DNA of 64,000 nucleotides from an uncultured Eubacteriales bacterium (GCA_949293985.1 CASFFN010000008.1:1-64000); one strand, 5' to 3'; shown: positions 32,693-42,385, counted from the first letter of the stretch. Notes: generated from the sequence alone by a model not told the origin. Numbers and translations are program-made.

Positions 32693-33751
32693 TTATTGGG
32701 CATTTTTCAACTTTTCCGCCTGGTCCGCTGTGGCCAGAGCGTCGATAATCTCATCTAAATTCCCGTCCATCACACTGTCCAGCTTGTAAAGGGTCAGGCC
32801 AATCCGGTGGTCTGTCAGGCGGCTTTGGGGGAAGTTGTAGGTGCGAATCCGCTCGTTCCGCATTCCCGTGCCCACCTGGGACCGGCGCAGGCCGGTAATC
32901 TGGCTTGCCTTCTTTTCCTCCTCTATCTCGTAGAGTTTGGAAGCCAGCATCCGCATACATTTTTCCCGGTTCTGCACCTGGCTCCGCTCCTCCTGGCAGG
33001 CTACCACAATGCCTGTGGGCTTGTGGATGAGCCGGACGGCGGAGCTGGTTTTGTTCACGTGCTGACCACCGGCGCCGCTGGCCCGGTAGACCTGCATTTC
33101 AATGTCCGCCGGGTTAATCTCCACGTCCACTTCCTCCATTTCCGGCAGCACCGCCACCGTGGCGGTGGAGGTGTGGACCCGGCCGCCGGACTCGGTCTCC
33201 GGCACCCGCTGAACCCGGTGCACCCCGGACTCGTATTTAAGTCTCGAATAAGCCCCCCGCCCGTTGATTACAAAGTCCGCTTCCTTGACCCCACCCAGCT
33301 CCGTTTCGTTGTAGGTCATAAGCTCCACGGACCAGCCCTTCTGGGCGGCGTACATGGAGTACATCCGAAACAGGCTGTGGGCAAACAGGGCGCTTTCCTC
33401 ACCGCCCACGCCCCCACGGATTTCCATAATCACGCTTTTCTCGTCGTTGGGGTCCTTGGGGAGCAGCAGCAGCTGAAGCTCCCGGTAAAGGGTTTCCTGC
33501 CGCTCCTTGGCCTCCTGGTAAGTCTGCTGACACAGCTCCTTCATCTCCGGGTCGCTCATCAGCTCCTGGGCCTCTTCCATATCCTTCTGGGCCGCCAGGT
33601 ACGCCTGGTAGGCGGTGATAATGGGCTCTAAGTCATTTTTCTCCCGGAGGAGCTTTGCCGCCTTTTGGGGGTCGGCGTAAAAATCCGGCTGCTCACACCG
33701 GGCGCACAGTTCTTCGTAACGGTTGGCAACCCCTGCCAGCTTATCAAGCAT
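32693..33751 (-). CDS. prfA: Peptide chain release factor 1
   Basis: A 352-residue class I release factor. GGQ is at 228-230 within YRASGAGGQHVNKT and is the target of PrmC methylation. The stop-codon recognition loop carries P184-E-T186 (VPETESGGRVHTS), a P-x-T type that marks RF1 (UAA/UAG) rather than the SPF of RF2. It lies 45 bp after mnmG. prmC, often adjacent, is not seen here. Confidence 0.93.
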   Translation of the reverse strand: MLDKLAGVANRYEELCARCEQPDFYADPQKAAKLLREKNDLEPIITAYQAYLAAQKDMEEAQELMSDPEMKELCQQTYQEAKERQETLYRELQLLLLPKDPNDEKSVIMEIRGGVGGEESALFAHSLFRMYSMYAAQKGWSVELMTYNETELGGVKEADFVINGRGAYSRLKYESGVHRVQRVPETESGGRVHTSTATVAVLPEMEEVDVEINPADIEMQVYRASGAGGQHVNKTSSAVRLIHKPTGIVVACQEERSQVQNREKCMRMLASKLYEIEEEKKASQITGLRRSQVGTGMRNERIRTYNFPQSRLTDHRIGLTLYKLDSVMDGNLDEIIDALATADQAEKLKNAQ

Positions 33752-33796
33752 AGCGTCCCTCCTTATCCATTATTATGATACCACACTTTTCCAAAG

Positions 33797-35683
33797 TCAA
33801 TCCCCCGATTCCGGGCGGTGCTGCTGCAAGTAAATGAGCAGCACACCGATGTCCGCCGGGCTTACCCCGGAAATCCGTCCAGCCTGTCCTACGGACATGG
33901 GGCGAATCTCCGACAGCTTCTGCCGGGCTTCCAGCCGCAGACCGGCGATGGAGGCATAGTCTAAGTCCTCCGGAAGCATCCGGTTTTCCTCCTTCCGGAA
34001 AACCTCCACCTGCTTTTCCTGCCGGGCAAGGTATCCGGCATACTTCACCTGAATCTCCACAGCCTCCTGTTCCCCGGGGGACAATTCCGGCCGCTGGGGG
34101 TCGAAGGGGGCAATGTCAGCATAAGTCACATTGGGTCTTCGGAGAAGGTCTACAAGGCGCACGGAGTTTTCCACCGGGGTAGAGTCCCGGGCCGCCAGCA
34201 TTTCGTTGAGAGCCGGGCTTGCCGCCACGCCGCAGCCTTCCAGCCGCTTGATTTCCTTGTCTACCTTCTGATATTTCTCCTCCACCTGCCGCAGCCGCTC
34301 CGGACTTACCAGTCCCACGGCGGCACCGATGGCGGTGAGCCGCCGGTCGGCGTTGTCCTGGCGGTGCAAAAGCCGGTATTCAGACCGGCTGGTCATAATC
34401 CGGTAGGGTTCTTCCGTCCCCTTGGTCACCAAATCGTCAATGAGGATGCCGATATAGCCCATATCCCGGGAGAGAATCATGGGCTTTCTCCCCAGAATCT
34501 TCAAGGCGGCGTTGATACCCGCCACCAGCCCCTGCACCGCCGCCTCCTCGTAGCCGGAGGAGCCGTTGAACTGTCCTGCCCCATAAAGGCCGGAGATTTT
34601 CTTGTACTCCAGGGTGGGAAGCAGACTGGTGGGGTCGATGCACTCGTATTCAATGGCGTAGGCCGGGCGCATCATCTGAGCCTTCTCCATGCCGGGGATG
34701 GTGTGAAGCATGGCAATCTGCACATCCTCCGGAAGGCTGGAGGAAAAGCCCTGGATATACATTTCCTGGGTGTTCAGGCCGCAGGGCTCGATAAACAGCT
34801 GATGCCGCTCCTTATCGGGAAACCGCACCAGCTTGGTTTCGATGCTGGGGCAGTACCGGGGCCCCACCCCGGAGATGGTGCCATCATACAGTGGACTTCT
34901 GTCCAGATTCTCCCGGATAATCCGGTGGGTTTCTGAGTTGGTATAGGTAAGGTAGCACACCGCCTGATTGTTTAGCGGGTGCTCTGTTGAAAAGGAGAAG
35001 GGCTGGGGGTCCTCGTCTCCCGGCTGAAGCTCCATTTTGGAAAAGTCGATGCTCCGGCGGTTGACCCGGGGAGGCGTTCCGGTTTTGAACCGGCGCAGAG
35101 GCAGCCCCAGGGCTTTCAGATTCTCCGAAAGGCCCAAAGAGGCGTGCATCCCGTCGGGGCCTGCGGACTGGACACTTTCCCCGGTGATGACGGTGCTGTC
35201 CAGATAAGTTCCGGTGGCAAGAATCACCGCCTGGGCATTATACACCGCCCCAAGCTGGGTCACAACCCCCGTGACCTTGCCCTTTTCTGTGAGAACTTTC
35301 ACAATCATGGCCTGTTTCAGCTCCAGGTTTTCCTGAAGCTCCAGGGTGTTTTTCATATATTCCTGATATTTCCGCCGGTCTGCCTGGGCTCTTAAAGAGT
35401 GAACCGCCGGGCCTTTGCCACGGTTGAGCATCCGGTACTGGATGCAGGCGGCATCGGCGGCAATGCCCATCTGTCCTCCCAGGGCATCCAGCTCCCGGAC
35501 CAGGTGGCCCTTTCCGGTGCCGCCGATGGCGGGGTTGCAGGGCATATTTCCCACGGCGTCCAGGTTGATGGTGAACAGCACCGTGGAAAGCCCCAGCCGG
35601 GCACAGGCCAGAGCCGCCTCGATTCCGGCGTGTCCTGCCCCAATCACCGCCACCTGGTAGCTTCCTGCCTCATAGGTGGTCAT
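33797..35683 (-). CDS. mnmG: tRNA uridine-5-carboxymethylaminomethyl modification enzyme MnmG
   Basis: A 628-residue FAD enzyme that works with MnmE to modify the wobble uridine. The FAD-binding motif [20 protein letters not shown] is near the N terminus, with [16 protein letters not shown] and a C-terminal helical domain for MnmE ([23 protein letters not shown]). Length is standard. Its start overlaps the trmB stop as ATGA (35680-35683). mnmE is not in the window. Confidence 0.94.
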   Translation of the reverse strand: MTTYEAGSYQVAVIGAGHAGIEAALACARLGLSTVLFTINLDAVGNMPCNPAIGGTGKGHLVRELDALGGQMGIAADAACIQYRMLNRGKGPAVHSLRAQADRRKYQEYMKNTLELQENLELKQAMIVKVLTEKGKVTGVVTQLGAVYNAQAVILATGTYLDSTVITGESVQSAGPDGMHASLGLSENLKALGLPLRRFKTGTPPRVNRRSIDFSKMELQPGDEDPQPFSFSTEHPLNNQAVCYLTYTNSETHRIIRENLDRSPLYDGTISGVGPRYCPSIETKLVRFPDKERHQLFIEPCGLNTQEMYIQGFSSSLPEDVQIAMLHTIPGMEKAQMMRPAYAIEYECIDPTSLLPTLEYKKISGLYGAGQFNGSSGYEEAAVQGLVAGINAALKILGRKPMILSRDMGYIGILIDDLVTKGTEEPYRIMTSRSEYRLLHRQDNADRRLTAIGAAVGLVSPERLRQVEEKYQKVDKEIKRLEGCGVAASPALNEMLAARDSTPVENSVRLVDLLRRPNVTYADIAPFDPQRPELSPGEQEAVEIQVKYAGYLARQEKQVEVFRKEENRMLPEDLDYASIAGLRLEARQKLSEIRPMSVGQAGRISGVSPADIGVLLIYLQQHRPESGD

Positions 35684-36339
35684 TGGTCGTTCTCCTCAAA
35701 GATGTGGTGGGTGGTGACCACGCACCGATGGATGGGGGTGCCCAGGTTGTAGAATTTTTCCTCGTACCCGGTCATGATTCCCACAGGGCCGTTGGCGTGG
35801 AGGTCGTCGGTGACCTCCGAGGTGGGCAGGTTCAGGGCCTCCAGCTCTTCCAGGGTGAAGGCGAAGAGCTTGGCGTTGTCGGTTTTGAAGTGGATTTCCC
35901 CGCCGTTTTTCAGCACCCGGGAGTAAAGCCGCAGGAAGGTGCGGTAGGTAAGCCGCCGCTTGGCGTTTTTGCTCCGGGGCCAGGGGTCGGGGAAGTTGAT
36001 GAACAGCCGGTCAATCTCTCCCTGGTCGAAGCACCCTTCCATGAGGGCCACGTCCATATCCACAAAGAACACATTGGTAAGCCCCATGGCCTTGGCCTTC
36101 TCCATAGCCATGACCATTGCCTCCCGGCACCGCTCAATGGCAATCACCAGCACGGTGGGATTGGCCTGGGCAGTTTCCACGGTGAACTTGCCCTTTCCGC
36201 AGCCCACCTCTACCCACAAAGCGGTGCAGTCCGGCTTCAATGCCCGCCAGCAGCCCTTTTGGGCAGCGGGGTCTGCCACCTGCCAGGGGGCACAGGCCGC
36301 CATACGGGGTTCCAGATTGGGCTTTTTCCGCATTCTCAT
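35680..36339 (-). CDS. trmB: tRNA (guanine-N7-)-methyltransferase TrmB
   Basis: A 219-residue SAM enzyme methylating G46 of tRNA. SAM motif [15 protein letters not shown] and the family signature [19 protein letters not shown] are both present. AGGAGG precedes ATG 36339. It is the first gene of the trmB-mnmG-prfA-tsaEB-upp run. Confidence 0.93.
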   Translation of the reverse strand: MRMRKKPNLEPRMAACAPWQVADPAAQKGCWRALKPDCTALWVEVGCGKGKFTVETAQANPTVLVIAIERCREAMVMAMEKAKAMGLTNVFFVDMDVALMEGCFDQGEIDRLFINFPDPWPRSKNAKRRLTYRTFLRLYSRVLKNGGEIHFKTDNAKLFAFTLEELEALNLPTSEVTDDLHANGPVGIMTGYEEKFYNLGTPIHRCVVTTHHIFEENDQ

Positions 36340-36453
36340 AGTATTTATCCTCCTGCAAAGGCAAAATGGTGATGTTTTAACACCTCATTATACCAGAGGG
36401 AGGGAAAACAGTCAAATAGATTTCAAAAAATCGGAAATATCCCCCTTGGGGGC

Positions 36454-36482
36454 TTGCGGCAGGGGGAAATTCCTTGTATAAT
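36454..36482 (+). promoter_or_regulatory. Promoter of the CsoR-like gene
   Basis: TTGCGG, 17 bp, TATAAT, about 30 bp before the ATG. The short leader leaves room for autorepression over the promoter. Confidence 0.65.
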
Positions 36483-36511
36483 AAATTGAATTTTGGAAAG
36501 GAGGGACTGTC

Positions 36512-36838
36512 ATGGAAGACCATTCTCACGACCATGCGTATCTGCACGCCCATGGCATTGCCCACTCCCACGGCCATGTCCATGAAAATCAGAAGGCGGT
36601 GCTGAACCGTCTGGCCCGGGCGGCAGGTCACCTGGAGAAGGTGCGCCGGATGGTGGAGGAGGGGCACGACTGCTCCGAAGTGCTGGTGCAGCTGGCAGCG
36701 GTACGCTCCGCCCTGGACAACACCGGCAAGGTGATTCTCAAAGACCACCTGCGCCACTGCGTGGTAGATGCGGTCGCCGCCGGCGACCAAAGCGCCGTAG
36801 ACGACCTGTGCGACGCCGTAGACAAGTTTATGAAGTAA
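36512..36838 (+). CDS. CsoR/RcnR family metal-sensing regulator with His-rich N terminus
   Basis: A 108-residue protein. The helical domain (residues 28-108) matches the CsoR/RcnR family: QKAVLNRLARAAGHLEKVRRM, then C54 in GHDCSEVLVQL and H79-x3-C83 in DHLRHC, which is the Cys-His-Cys Cu(I) site of CsoR. The first 26 residues add nine histidines (MEDHSHDHAYLHAHGIAHSH...), an unusual extension that could bind Ni, Zn or extra Cu. It is monocistronic with its own promoter. The regulated gene is not obvious; the P-type ATPase is 6 kb away. Confidence 0.85.
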   Translation: MEDHSHDHAYLHAHGIAHSHGHVHENQKAVLNRLARAAGHLEKVRRMVEEGHDCSEVLVQLAAVRSALDNTGKVILKDHLRHCVVDAVAAGDQSAVDDLCDAVDKFMK

Positions 36839-36971
36839 GCCCGGGGTGCCCCCGGTGACAATTTCGCACGGCGGCTTTCTGCTACTCGTTACTTCCCTGA
36901 CCCGCCCGGTATCGGCGGCTTGTCCGCACTTCTTTACTATTCACTACAAATCAATATCTTGGTATCAAAAT

Positions 36972-37002
36972 GGCACACCCGTATTTTGGGTGTGCCGTTT
37001 TT
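36972..37002. terminator. Bidirectional terminator between the CsoR-like gene and spoIIP
   Basis: GGCACACCC/GGGTGTGCC stem with a GTATTTT loop followed by GTTTTT. Confidence 0.75.
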
Positions 37003-37988
37003 CATTCCGGTTCTGTGCCCTTGGCCAGGGACAGGATGCTTTGGGCCAGGGGCTCTATGGAGGCCATGGCCTGGTCCCAGGTGTTGCCGGCGGTGCCTAC
37101 CTCCACTAAGATTGCCCCGGGGAGCAAATCCTGGTTGTACCGCTGAGCCCTTAAAGCCAGGGGCCGGCACAGGCCGGGGTACTGCTTTTCCAGCTGCACC
37201 TGGAGTTTCAGACCCAGGGCCAGATTCTCCTTCCAGTTGGGATGGGACAAGGTGTCGGAGCCGCTGCCGGTGACAATCATCAGCTGGGCCATCTCCTGCC
37301 CGTCAATCTGGGCAGTAAACGCCACCTGATTCCCGGCGGCATCCTCCGCCGCATCCCGGTGCAGGTCAATTACAAGGCAGATGCTGGGATACTGGGTAAG
37401 ATACCCTTGGATGGCGGCTCTTGCCAGGTTGTAAGCATCGTTATAGGAGGGGTAATCGTAAAGGGTCCGGTCGTGAATCACCCCGATGCCTGCCTGGGTC
37501 AGGTACTCTGCCAGGGCGTCCCCCATACTCACCATATTGTAAGCCGTATCCAAAGAGCGGTAGCCGGAGGACTGGGCCTCCTGGGGGATTCCCGTGTAAC
37601 TCTCGGAGCCGTGGGTGTGGAGAATCAGCACCGTGGGGGACTGTTCTGTTAAATCCCAGTCAAGAGGCATTTGCAGCAGAGTGGGGATGTCCACATCCAC
37701 CCCGGCAAAGTTCCCCACCTGTATCTGCTGTCCATCCTCCGGGGAAAATTCCACCGGGTTGTCCTCCGGGCTGGGGGCGGTAAGCTGGGTGGGGTCGGGG
37801 GTCTGCTCCTGGGGCGCCGCCGGGCAGGCCACCCGCCCGGTGCCCAGATACAGAAGGACCGTGGCCATTTTCTCATGGCCCAAAGCCTGGGCCACCATTG
37901 CCCCCAGGCCGCCGCCGGCAAGGCGCAAAAGTACGGCGCAGGCGATGGCCAGGGCGCAGACCCGAAACACATCCGGTCTTTTGTTCAT
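37002..37988 (-). CDS. spoIIP: Stage II sporulation protein P
   Basis: A 328-residue membrane-anchored cell wall hydrolase of the engulfment machinery (DMP complex with SpoIID and SpoIIM). It has one N-terminal helix (VCALAIACAVLLRLAGG), a Pro-rich linker, then the amidase-type domain: VLILHTHGSESYTG, VIDLHRDA and ILVEVGTAGN carry the zinc ligands and catalytic Glu. AAGGAGG precedes ATG 37988; the frame is open further upstream but reads tadA antisense. It is divergent from tadA. Confidence 0.88.
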   Translation of the reverse strand: MNKRPDVFRVCALAIACAVLLRLAGGGLGAMVAQALGHEKMATVLLYLGTGRVACPAAPQEQTPDPTQLTAPSPEDNPVEFSPEDGQQIQVGNFAGVDVDIPTLLQMPLDWDLTEQSPTVLILHTHGSESYTGIPQEAQSSGYRSLDTAYNMVSMGDALAEYLTQAGIGVIHDRTLYDYPSYNDAYNLARAAIQGYLTQYPSICLVIDLHRDAAEDAAGNQVAFTAQIDGQEMAQLMIVTGSGSDTLSHPNWKENLALGLKLQVQLEKQYPGLCRPLALRAQRYNQDLLPGAILVEVGTAGNTWDQAMASIEPLAQSILSLAKGTEPE

Positions 37989-38020
37989 GGTTTTGTTACC
38001 TCCTTTCCGGGACGAAGCCC

Positions 38021-38050
38021 TTGACGGACAGGCATGAATTGGGATATGAT
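38021..38050 (+). promoter_or_regulatory. Promoter of tadA
   Basis: TTGACG, 18 bp, TATGAT, about 24 bp before the GTG start. Confidence 0.6.
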
Positions 38051-38073
38051 ACTCCATAAAAGGAGGGGTTTTC

Positions 38074-38565
38074 GTGGAAGATGCGGTATATATGCAGGAA
38101 GCTCTGGAGCTGGCGAAAGCGGCGGCGGCAGAGAAGGAAGTGCCGGTGGGCTGCGTCATCGTCTGCCGGGGGCAGGTGGTGGGCCGGGGCCGGAACCGCC
38201 GGGAGACAGGGAAAACCGCCCTGGGCCACGCAGAAATCGAAGCCATTGCCCAGGCCTGCAAGACCTTGGGAGGCTGGCGGCTGTGGGAGTGCACCCTGTA
38301 TGTGACCTTGGAGCCTTGTCCCATGTGCGCCGGGGCCATTGTCAACGCCCGGATTCCCCGGGTAGTATATGGGGCGGCGGATGAAAAATGCGGCGCCTGC
38401 GGCTCGGTGTGCGACCTCTTCTCCATGGGCTTTAACCACCACCCTCAGGTGGAGGCCGGAGTGATGGAGGCGGAATGCCGCCAGCTTCTCACGCAGTTTT
38501 TCCAGAACCTCCGCCTGGAGCTGAAAACCCGCCCCAAATGGCGCCCGCCCCAGAACCGGGAATAA
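38074..38565 (+). CDS. tadA: tRNA-specific adenosine deaminase TadA
   Basis: A 163-residue zinc deaminase producing inosine at the wobble position of tRNA-Arg(ACG). Zinc ligands are H52 (GHAEIEAI), C82 and C85 (PCPMCAGAI), with E54 as the proton shuttle. AAGGAGGGG lies seven bases before the GTG start at 38074. The DUF559 gene follows after 12 bp. Confidence 0.92.
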   Translation: MEDAVYMQEALELAKAAAAEKEVPVGCVIVCRGQVVGRGRNRRETGKTALGHAEIEAIAQACKTLGGWRLWECTLYVTLEPCPMCAGAIVNARIPRVVYGAADEKCGACGSVCDLFSMGFNHHPQVEAGVMEAECRQLLTQFFQNLRLELKTRPKWRPPQNRE

Positions 38566-38577
38566 GAGGGGTCTGCC

Positions 38578-38949
38578 ATGTCATTACCATATGAAAAGCA
38601 GAAAATTGGCAAGGCCAAAGCCCTGCGAAAAAACACAACGCCCCAGGAGAGACGACTTTGGTTCCAATTTTTGCGTGAATATTCCCCCCGGTTTCAGCGG
38701 CAAAAGGCCATTGGCGGCTATATTGTAGATTTTTACTGCCATTATGCAAAATTGGTAGTGGAACTGGATGGCTCTCAGCATTATATGCCCCAGGAAATGG
38801 AGTATGACGAAAAGCGAAGTGCTTGTCTTGAGAAATATGGCCTGAAAATACTCCGTTTCTCCAACGAGGATGTCAACCGCCGCTTTCAGTCCGTCTGCCA
38901 GGCTATCCACCAGGAAGTCTGTCAAAGAACAGCAGCCAGTACCCGCTGA
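38578..38949 (+). CDS. DUF559 (endonuclease-like) protein
   Basis: A 123-residue protein of the DUF559 family, related in fold to very-short-patch-repair nucleases. Conserved features are RRLWFQFLREYSPRFQRQKAIG, the acidic site IVDFYC, LVVELDGSQHY and LKILRFSNEDV. Nuclease activity is inferred from the fold. It has AGAGGGG upstream and may be co-transcribed with tadA. Two copies of the composite repeat follow directly, and these small genes often sit next to repeats and mobile DNA. Confidence 0.82.
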   Translation: MSLPYEKQKIGKAKALRKNTTPQERRLWFQFLREYSPRFQRQKAIGGYIVDFYCHYAKLVVELDGSQHYMPQEMEYDEKRSACLEKYGLKILRFSNEDVNRRFQSVCQAIHQEVCQRTAASTR

Positions 38950-38991
38950 TTCCAGGCAGCAACCGGCGCACAATCTGAAGGTCTGCATCCA

Positions 38992-39280
38992 TAGCTCCCT
39001 CCGGGAGGGAGCTGGCACGGCGTAAGCCGTGACTGAGGGAGCCTGCAGGCGGTAAGCTGACCGTTCGCAGATGGGTTGGTACTTGCTCCATATTGTCGAT
39101 ACCCTAAGACAATTTGCCTGAAAAATGGTTTATGGGATTGGACAGTCCTGGGGAGGTACCACCCCTGTCAATCAAATTGGCATTGCGCCCGATGGCTCCC
39201 TCCGTCTTGGGGCTGCGCCCCAATCCACCTCCCTCCCGGAGGGAGGTATTTTCGGAAGCCTTTCGCAAAACGACGATACC
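38992..39280. repeat. Composite intergenic repeat, copy 3
   Basis: Opening GCTCCCTCCGGGAGGGAGCT, CACGGCGTAAGCCGTG hairpin, GGTACTTGCTCC, CTGGGGAGGTACCACCCCTG, GCTCCCTCCGTCTTGGGGCT, CCTCCCTCCCGGAGGGAGG and an ACGATACC end. It is in direct tandem with copy 4; a shared lead-in (CGGCGCACAATCTGAAGGTC) precedes both. Confidence 0.85.
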
Positions 39281-39319
39281 GGGCGGCAATCGGCGCACAA
39301 TCTGAAGGTCTGCTCCTAT

Positions 39320-39617
39320 AGCTCCCTCCGGGAGGGCGCTGGCACGGCGTAAGCCGTGACTGAGGGAGCCTGCGGGCGGTAAGCTGACGGTTTGCAGATG
39401 GGTTGGTACTTGCTCCATTTTGTCGGTACTCTAAACCGATTTTCTGTGGATTGCCCAGAAATCGGCTTAAGAAACTGGACACGCCTGGGGAGGTACCACC
39501 CCTGTCCGGCAAATCGGCATTGCGCCCGATGGCTCCCTCCGTCTTGGGGCTGCGCCCCAATCCACCTCCCTCCGGTCGGGAGGTATTTTTTGGAAGCCTT
39601 CTGCGTAATAACTACAC
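39320..39617. repeat. Composite intergenic repeat, copy 4
   Basis: The same order of blocks as copy 3, with a slightly degraded opening (GGGAGGGCGC) and closing palindrome (CCTCCCTCCGGTCGGGAGG). The middle spacer between the two halves differs from copy 3 while the blocks are conserved. Confidence 0.85.
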
Positions 39618-39706
39618 CGAAGGGCGTACAGATAGTGTACCACATCCAGGAGGATGAATCCCGTGAAATGTGATGGGGATTTTTCCCGGGTTTGTGGGAG
39701 AAATCC

Positions 39707-39735
39707 TTGCAAGACGGTGGGTTTGATGGTATAAT
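39707..39735 (+). promoter_or_regulatory. Promoter of queH and downstream genes
   Basis: TTGCAA, 17 bp, TATAAT, about 36 bp before the ATG at 39771. Confidence 0.7.
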
Positions 39736-39770
39736 GGGTAAAATATGACTATTTTCAGGCAGGTAAATCT

Positions 39771-40316
39771 ATGAACACCTTACTGCATATCTGCTGCGCT
39801 CCCTGTGCCAATCAGTGCATCCGGGTGCTGCGGGAGGAAGGCCGGGATGTTACCGGCTTCTGGTACAATCCCAACATCCATCCCTTCACCGAATACCGCT
39901 CCCGGCGGAACTGTCTGCGGGAGTATGCCGCCGCCATTTCCTTGCCCCTGATTGAGAAAAACGACTACGGTCTGCGGCCCTTCGTCCGGGCGGTGGCAGA
40001 GGATATTTCCCACCGGTGCATCAAGTGCTATGAAATGCGCCTGATGGAAACCGCCAGGCAGGCAAAAGAGGGGGGCTTTGACAGCTTCACCTCCTCCCTG
40101 TTTATCAGCCCCTATCAGAATCACGAGCTGATGAAGGAAGTGGCTCAAAAGGCCGGGGAAATCTACGGTGTGGAATTTTTGTACCGGGATTTTCGCCCCT
40201 GGTTCAAAGAAGGCCAGGAAAAGGCCCGGGAACTGGGCTTTTACATCCAGAAATACTGCGGCTGCGTATTCTCCGAGGAGGAGCGCTACCTGAAAAAGAA
40301 CAAAATCATCCCCTGA
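39771..40316 (+). CDS. queH: Epoxyqueuosine reductase QueH
   Basis: A 181-residue member of the QueH family (formerly DUF208), which reduces epoxyqueuosine to queuosine in tRNA and replaces QueG in many anaerobes. Cluster-binding cysteines are C8, C9 and C12 (LLHICCAPCANQC) and C83, C86 (HRCIKCYEMR), plus KYCGC near the end. It starts a plus-strand series (queH, RNA methyltransferase, lipid kinase, TPK, P-type ATPase) with gaps of about 17 bp or less. Confidence 0.9.
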   Translation: MNTLLHICCAPCANQCIRVLREEGRDVTGFWYNPNIHPFTEYRSRRNCLREYAAAISLPLIEKNDYGLRPFVRAVAEDISHRCIKCYEMRLMETARQAKEGGFDSFTSSLFISPYQNHELMKEVAQKAGEIYGVEFLYRDFRPWFKEGQEKARELGFYIQKYCGCVFSEEERYLKKNKIIP

Positions 40317-40329
40317 TACGAGGTAACCT

Positions 40330-41469
40330 ATGAGTAAGATGCAATTCACCGTCCCCTGCCTGTTTGGCCTGGAGGGACTGTGCGGCGACGAGCTGCGGCG
40401 CATGAATTTTGAAAATGTCCGGGTGGAAAACGGCCGGGTGCTGTTTTCCGGGGACGAAACCGCCCTGGCCAAGGCCAATCTGTGGCTGCGTACCGGAGAG
40501 CGGGTACTCATTACCCTGGGAAGCTTCCCCGCCCGGAGCTTTGAGGAGCTGTTTCAGGGGGTGTACCATCTGCCCCTGGAGGACTTTATCCCCAAGGACG
40601 GCGCCTTCCCGGTGAAGGGTCACTGCCTGAACAGCCGGCTTATGAGCGTTCCGGACTGCCAGGCCATTGTAAAAAAAGCCGCCTCCCGGCGTTTGGGAGA
40701 GAAATACGGCCTTTCCTGGCTGCCGGAAACCGGCGCCAAGTACCAGCTGCAATTTTCCATTATGAATGACCAGGCGCGTCTGTACCTGGACACCACCGGG
40801 CCGGGACTGCACAAACGGGGCTACCGGGCTGTGGGAAACGAAGCACCTCTGCGGGAGACTCTGGCGGCGGCAATGGTGCAGCTGACCCGGTACCGGGGGC
40901 GGGAATTCTTTTGGGACCCCTTCTGCGGCTCCGGCACCATTGTCATCGAAGCCGCCCTCATTGCCAGGAACCGTGCCCCGGGGCTTATGCGGAAATTTGC
41001 CGCCCAGAGCTTCCCCTGGATCGCCCCGGAAATCTGGGACGACCTGCGCCGGGAGGCAAAGGAACAGGAATTTAACGGGAATTATCACATTCTGGGCTCC
41101 GACAATGACCCCAAGTGTGTGTCCCTCTCCATGGCCAACGCCCGGAAGGCGGGGGTCTCTGACTGCATCCGCTTCCGGGACGGAGACGCCACCAAAATGA
41201 GCCTGCCCACAGATACGGGCATTTTGGTGACCAATCCCCCCTATGGCCAGCGGATGCTGGAGCAGCAAAGTGCCCAGCGGCTCTACGCCGCCCTGGGACG
41301 GCACTTCAAATACGCCAACGGCTGGAAAAAGTACATCATCACCTCCGAGCCGGAGTTTGAGCATTATTTTGGAAAGCGGGCGGACAAGAAGCGCAAGCTT
41401 TACAACGGCATGATTCAGTGCAATTATTATATGTATACCGACAATACCCGGAGGGGTAAAGAGAAATGA
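40330..41469 (+). CDS. THUMP-domain class I SAM-dependent RNA methyltransferase (RlmL/YpsC-like)
   Basis: A 379-residue enzyme with an N-terminal THUMP-containing part (residues 1-160: FGLEGLCGDELRRMNFENV..., FPVKGHCLNSRLMSVPDC) and a C-terminal Rossmann methyltransferase. SAM motif I is FWDPFCGSGTIVIEAALIA and the catalytic N-PP-Y motif is VTNPPYGQRM, indicating N2-guanine methylation, probably of 23S rRNA. GAGGTAACC precedes the ATG. Its stop overlaps the next start as ATGA. Confidence 0.88.
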   Translation: MSKMQFTVPCLFGLEGLCGDELRRMNFENVRVENGRVLFSGDETALAKANLWLRTGERVLITLGSFPARSFEELFQGVYHLPLEDFIPKDGAFPVKGHCLNSRLMSVPDCQAIVKKAASRRLGEKYGLSWLPETGAKYQLQFSIMNDQARLYLDTTGPGLHKRGYRAVGNEAPLRETLAAAMVQLTRYRGREFFWDPFCGSGTIVIEAALIARNRAPGLMRKFAAQSFPWIAPEIWDDLRREAKEQEFNGNYHILGSDNDPKCVSLSMANARKAGVSDCIRFRDGDATKMSLPTDTGILVTNPPYGQRMLEQQSAQRLYAALGRHFKYANGWKKYIITSEPEFEHYFGKRADKKRKLYNGMIQCNYYMYTDNTRRGKEK

Positions 41470-42368
41470 CCCACCTTTTCATCATCAACCCTGCCGCCGG
41501 AAGCCGGGACCGGCAGGAACAGTATAAAAAAGAGATTCTGAGGGTTTGCAAACCCAGAGGCCTGGACTATGAAATCCGGGTGTCCCAGGCGCCGGGGCAG
41601 TGCCGGGAGTTTGCCGCTCAGGCAGCCCGCTCCGGCAAGCCTGTGCGGATTTACGCCTGCGGAGGAGACGGCACCCTGAACGAAATCGTCTGCGGCGTGG
41701 CAGGCTTTCCCAATGTGGCCGTCACCACTTATGCAGGGGGCAGCGGCAACGATTTTATTCGGATGTTCTCCCAGCCGGAGGCCTTCCGGGATCTGGAGCG
41801 GCTGCTGGACGCGGAGGAAACCCAATTCAATCTCATCCGGTGCAATGAGGACTATGCCCTGAATATCTGCTCCGTAGGACTGGACGCCCGGATTGCCGCC
41901 GATGTGGCGGGCTATAAGCGTCTGCCGTTGTTCAGCGGATTCCGGGCCTACCTGGTGTCCGCCCTGATTAACACCATCAAGGGCATCTGGCAGCCCTACA
42001 CCGCTTCTTTTGAGGGGGAAACTGTCCAGAAGGACTTTACCCTGATTTGCGCCTGCAACGGCCGGTTTTACGGCGGCGGCTTCAACCCGGTGCCGGAGGC
42101 AGACCCCCAGGACGGGATTCTGGATATCCTTCTGGTGGATAAGGTGTCCCGACTCACGGTGCTGGGACTGATTGGGGCTTATAAGAAGGGCAAATACGCC
42201 TCCCTGCCCCAGAAAATCCGCCATATCCGCACAAATCATTTACATATCCACAGCGACCATCCCACAGCCTTGAACATGGACGGGGAAATCCGCCACATTC
42301 AGGATGTGGACATCTCCATCGCCCCGGAGAAGCTGCGGTTTTTCTACCCCAAGGGGCTAACCTTCTAA
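41466..42368 (+). CDS. Diacylglycerol kinase-like lipid kinase
   Basis: A 300-residue member of the DagK/YegS/BmrU family, which phosphorylates diacylglycerol or related lipids with ATP. Nucleotide-binding GGDGTLNEIVCG is at 66-77, followed by YAGGSGNDFIRM and the C-terminal beta domain (ICACNGRFYGGGFNPVPEA, HLHIHSDHPTALNMDGE). It is coupled to the upstream methyltransferase by ATGA overlap. The exact lipid substrate is not deducible. Confidence 0.87.
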   Translation: MTHLFIINPAAGSRDRQEQYKKEILRVCKPRGLDYEIRVSQAPGQCREFAAQAARSGKPVRIYACGGDGTLNEIVCGVAGFPNVAVTTYAGGSGNDFIRMFSQPEAFRDLERLLDAEETQFNLIRCNEDYALNICSVGLDARIAADVAGYKRLPLFSGFRAYLVSALINTIKGIWQPYTASFEGETVQKDFTLICACNGRFYGGGFNPVPEADPQDGILDILLVDKVSRLTVLGLIGAYKKGKYASLPQKIRHIRTNHLHIHSDHPTALNMDGEIRHIQDVDISIAPEKLRFFYPKGLTF

Positions 42369-42385
42369 AGAAACGAGGGGATTTT

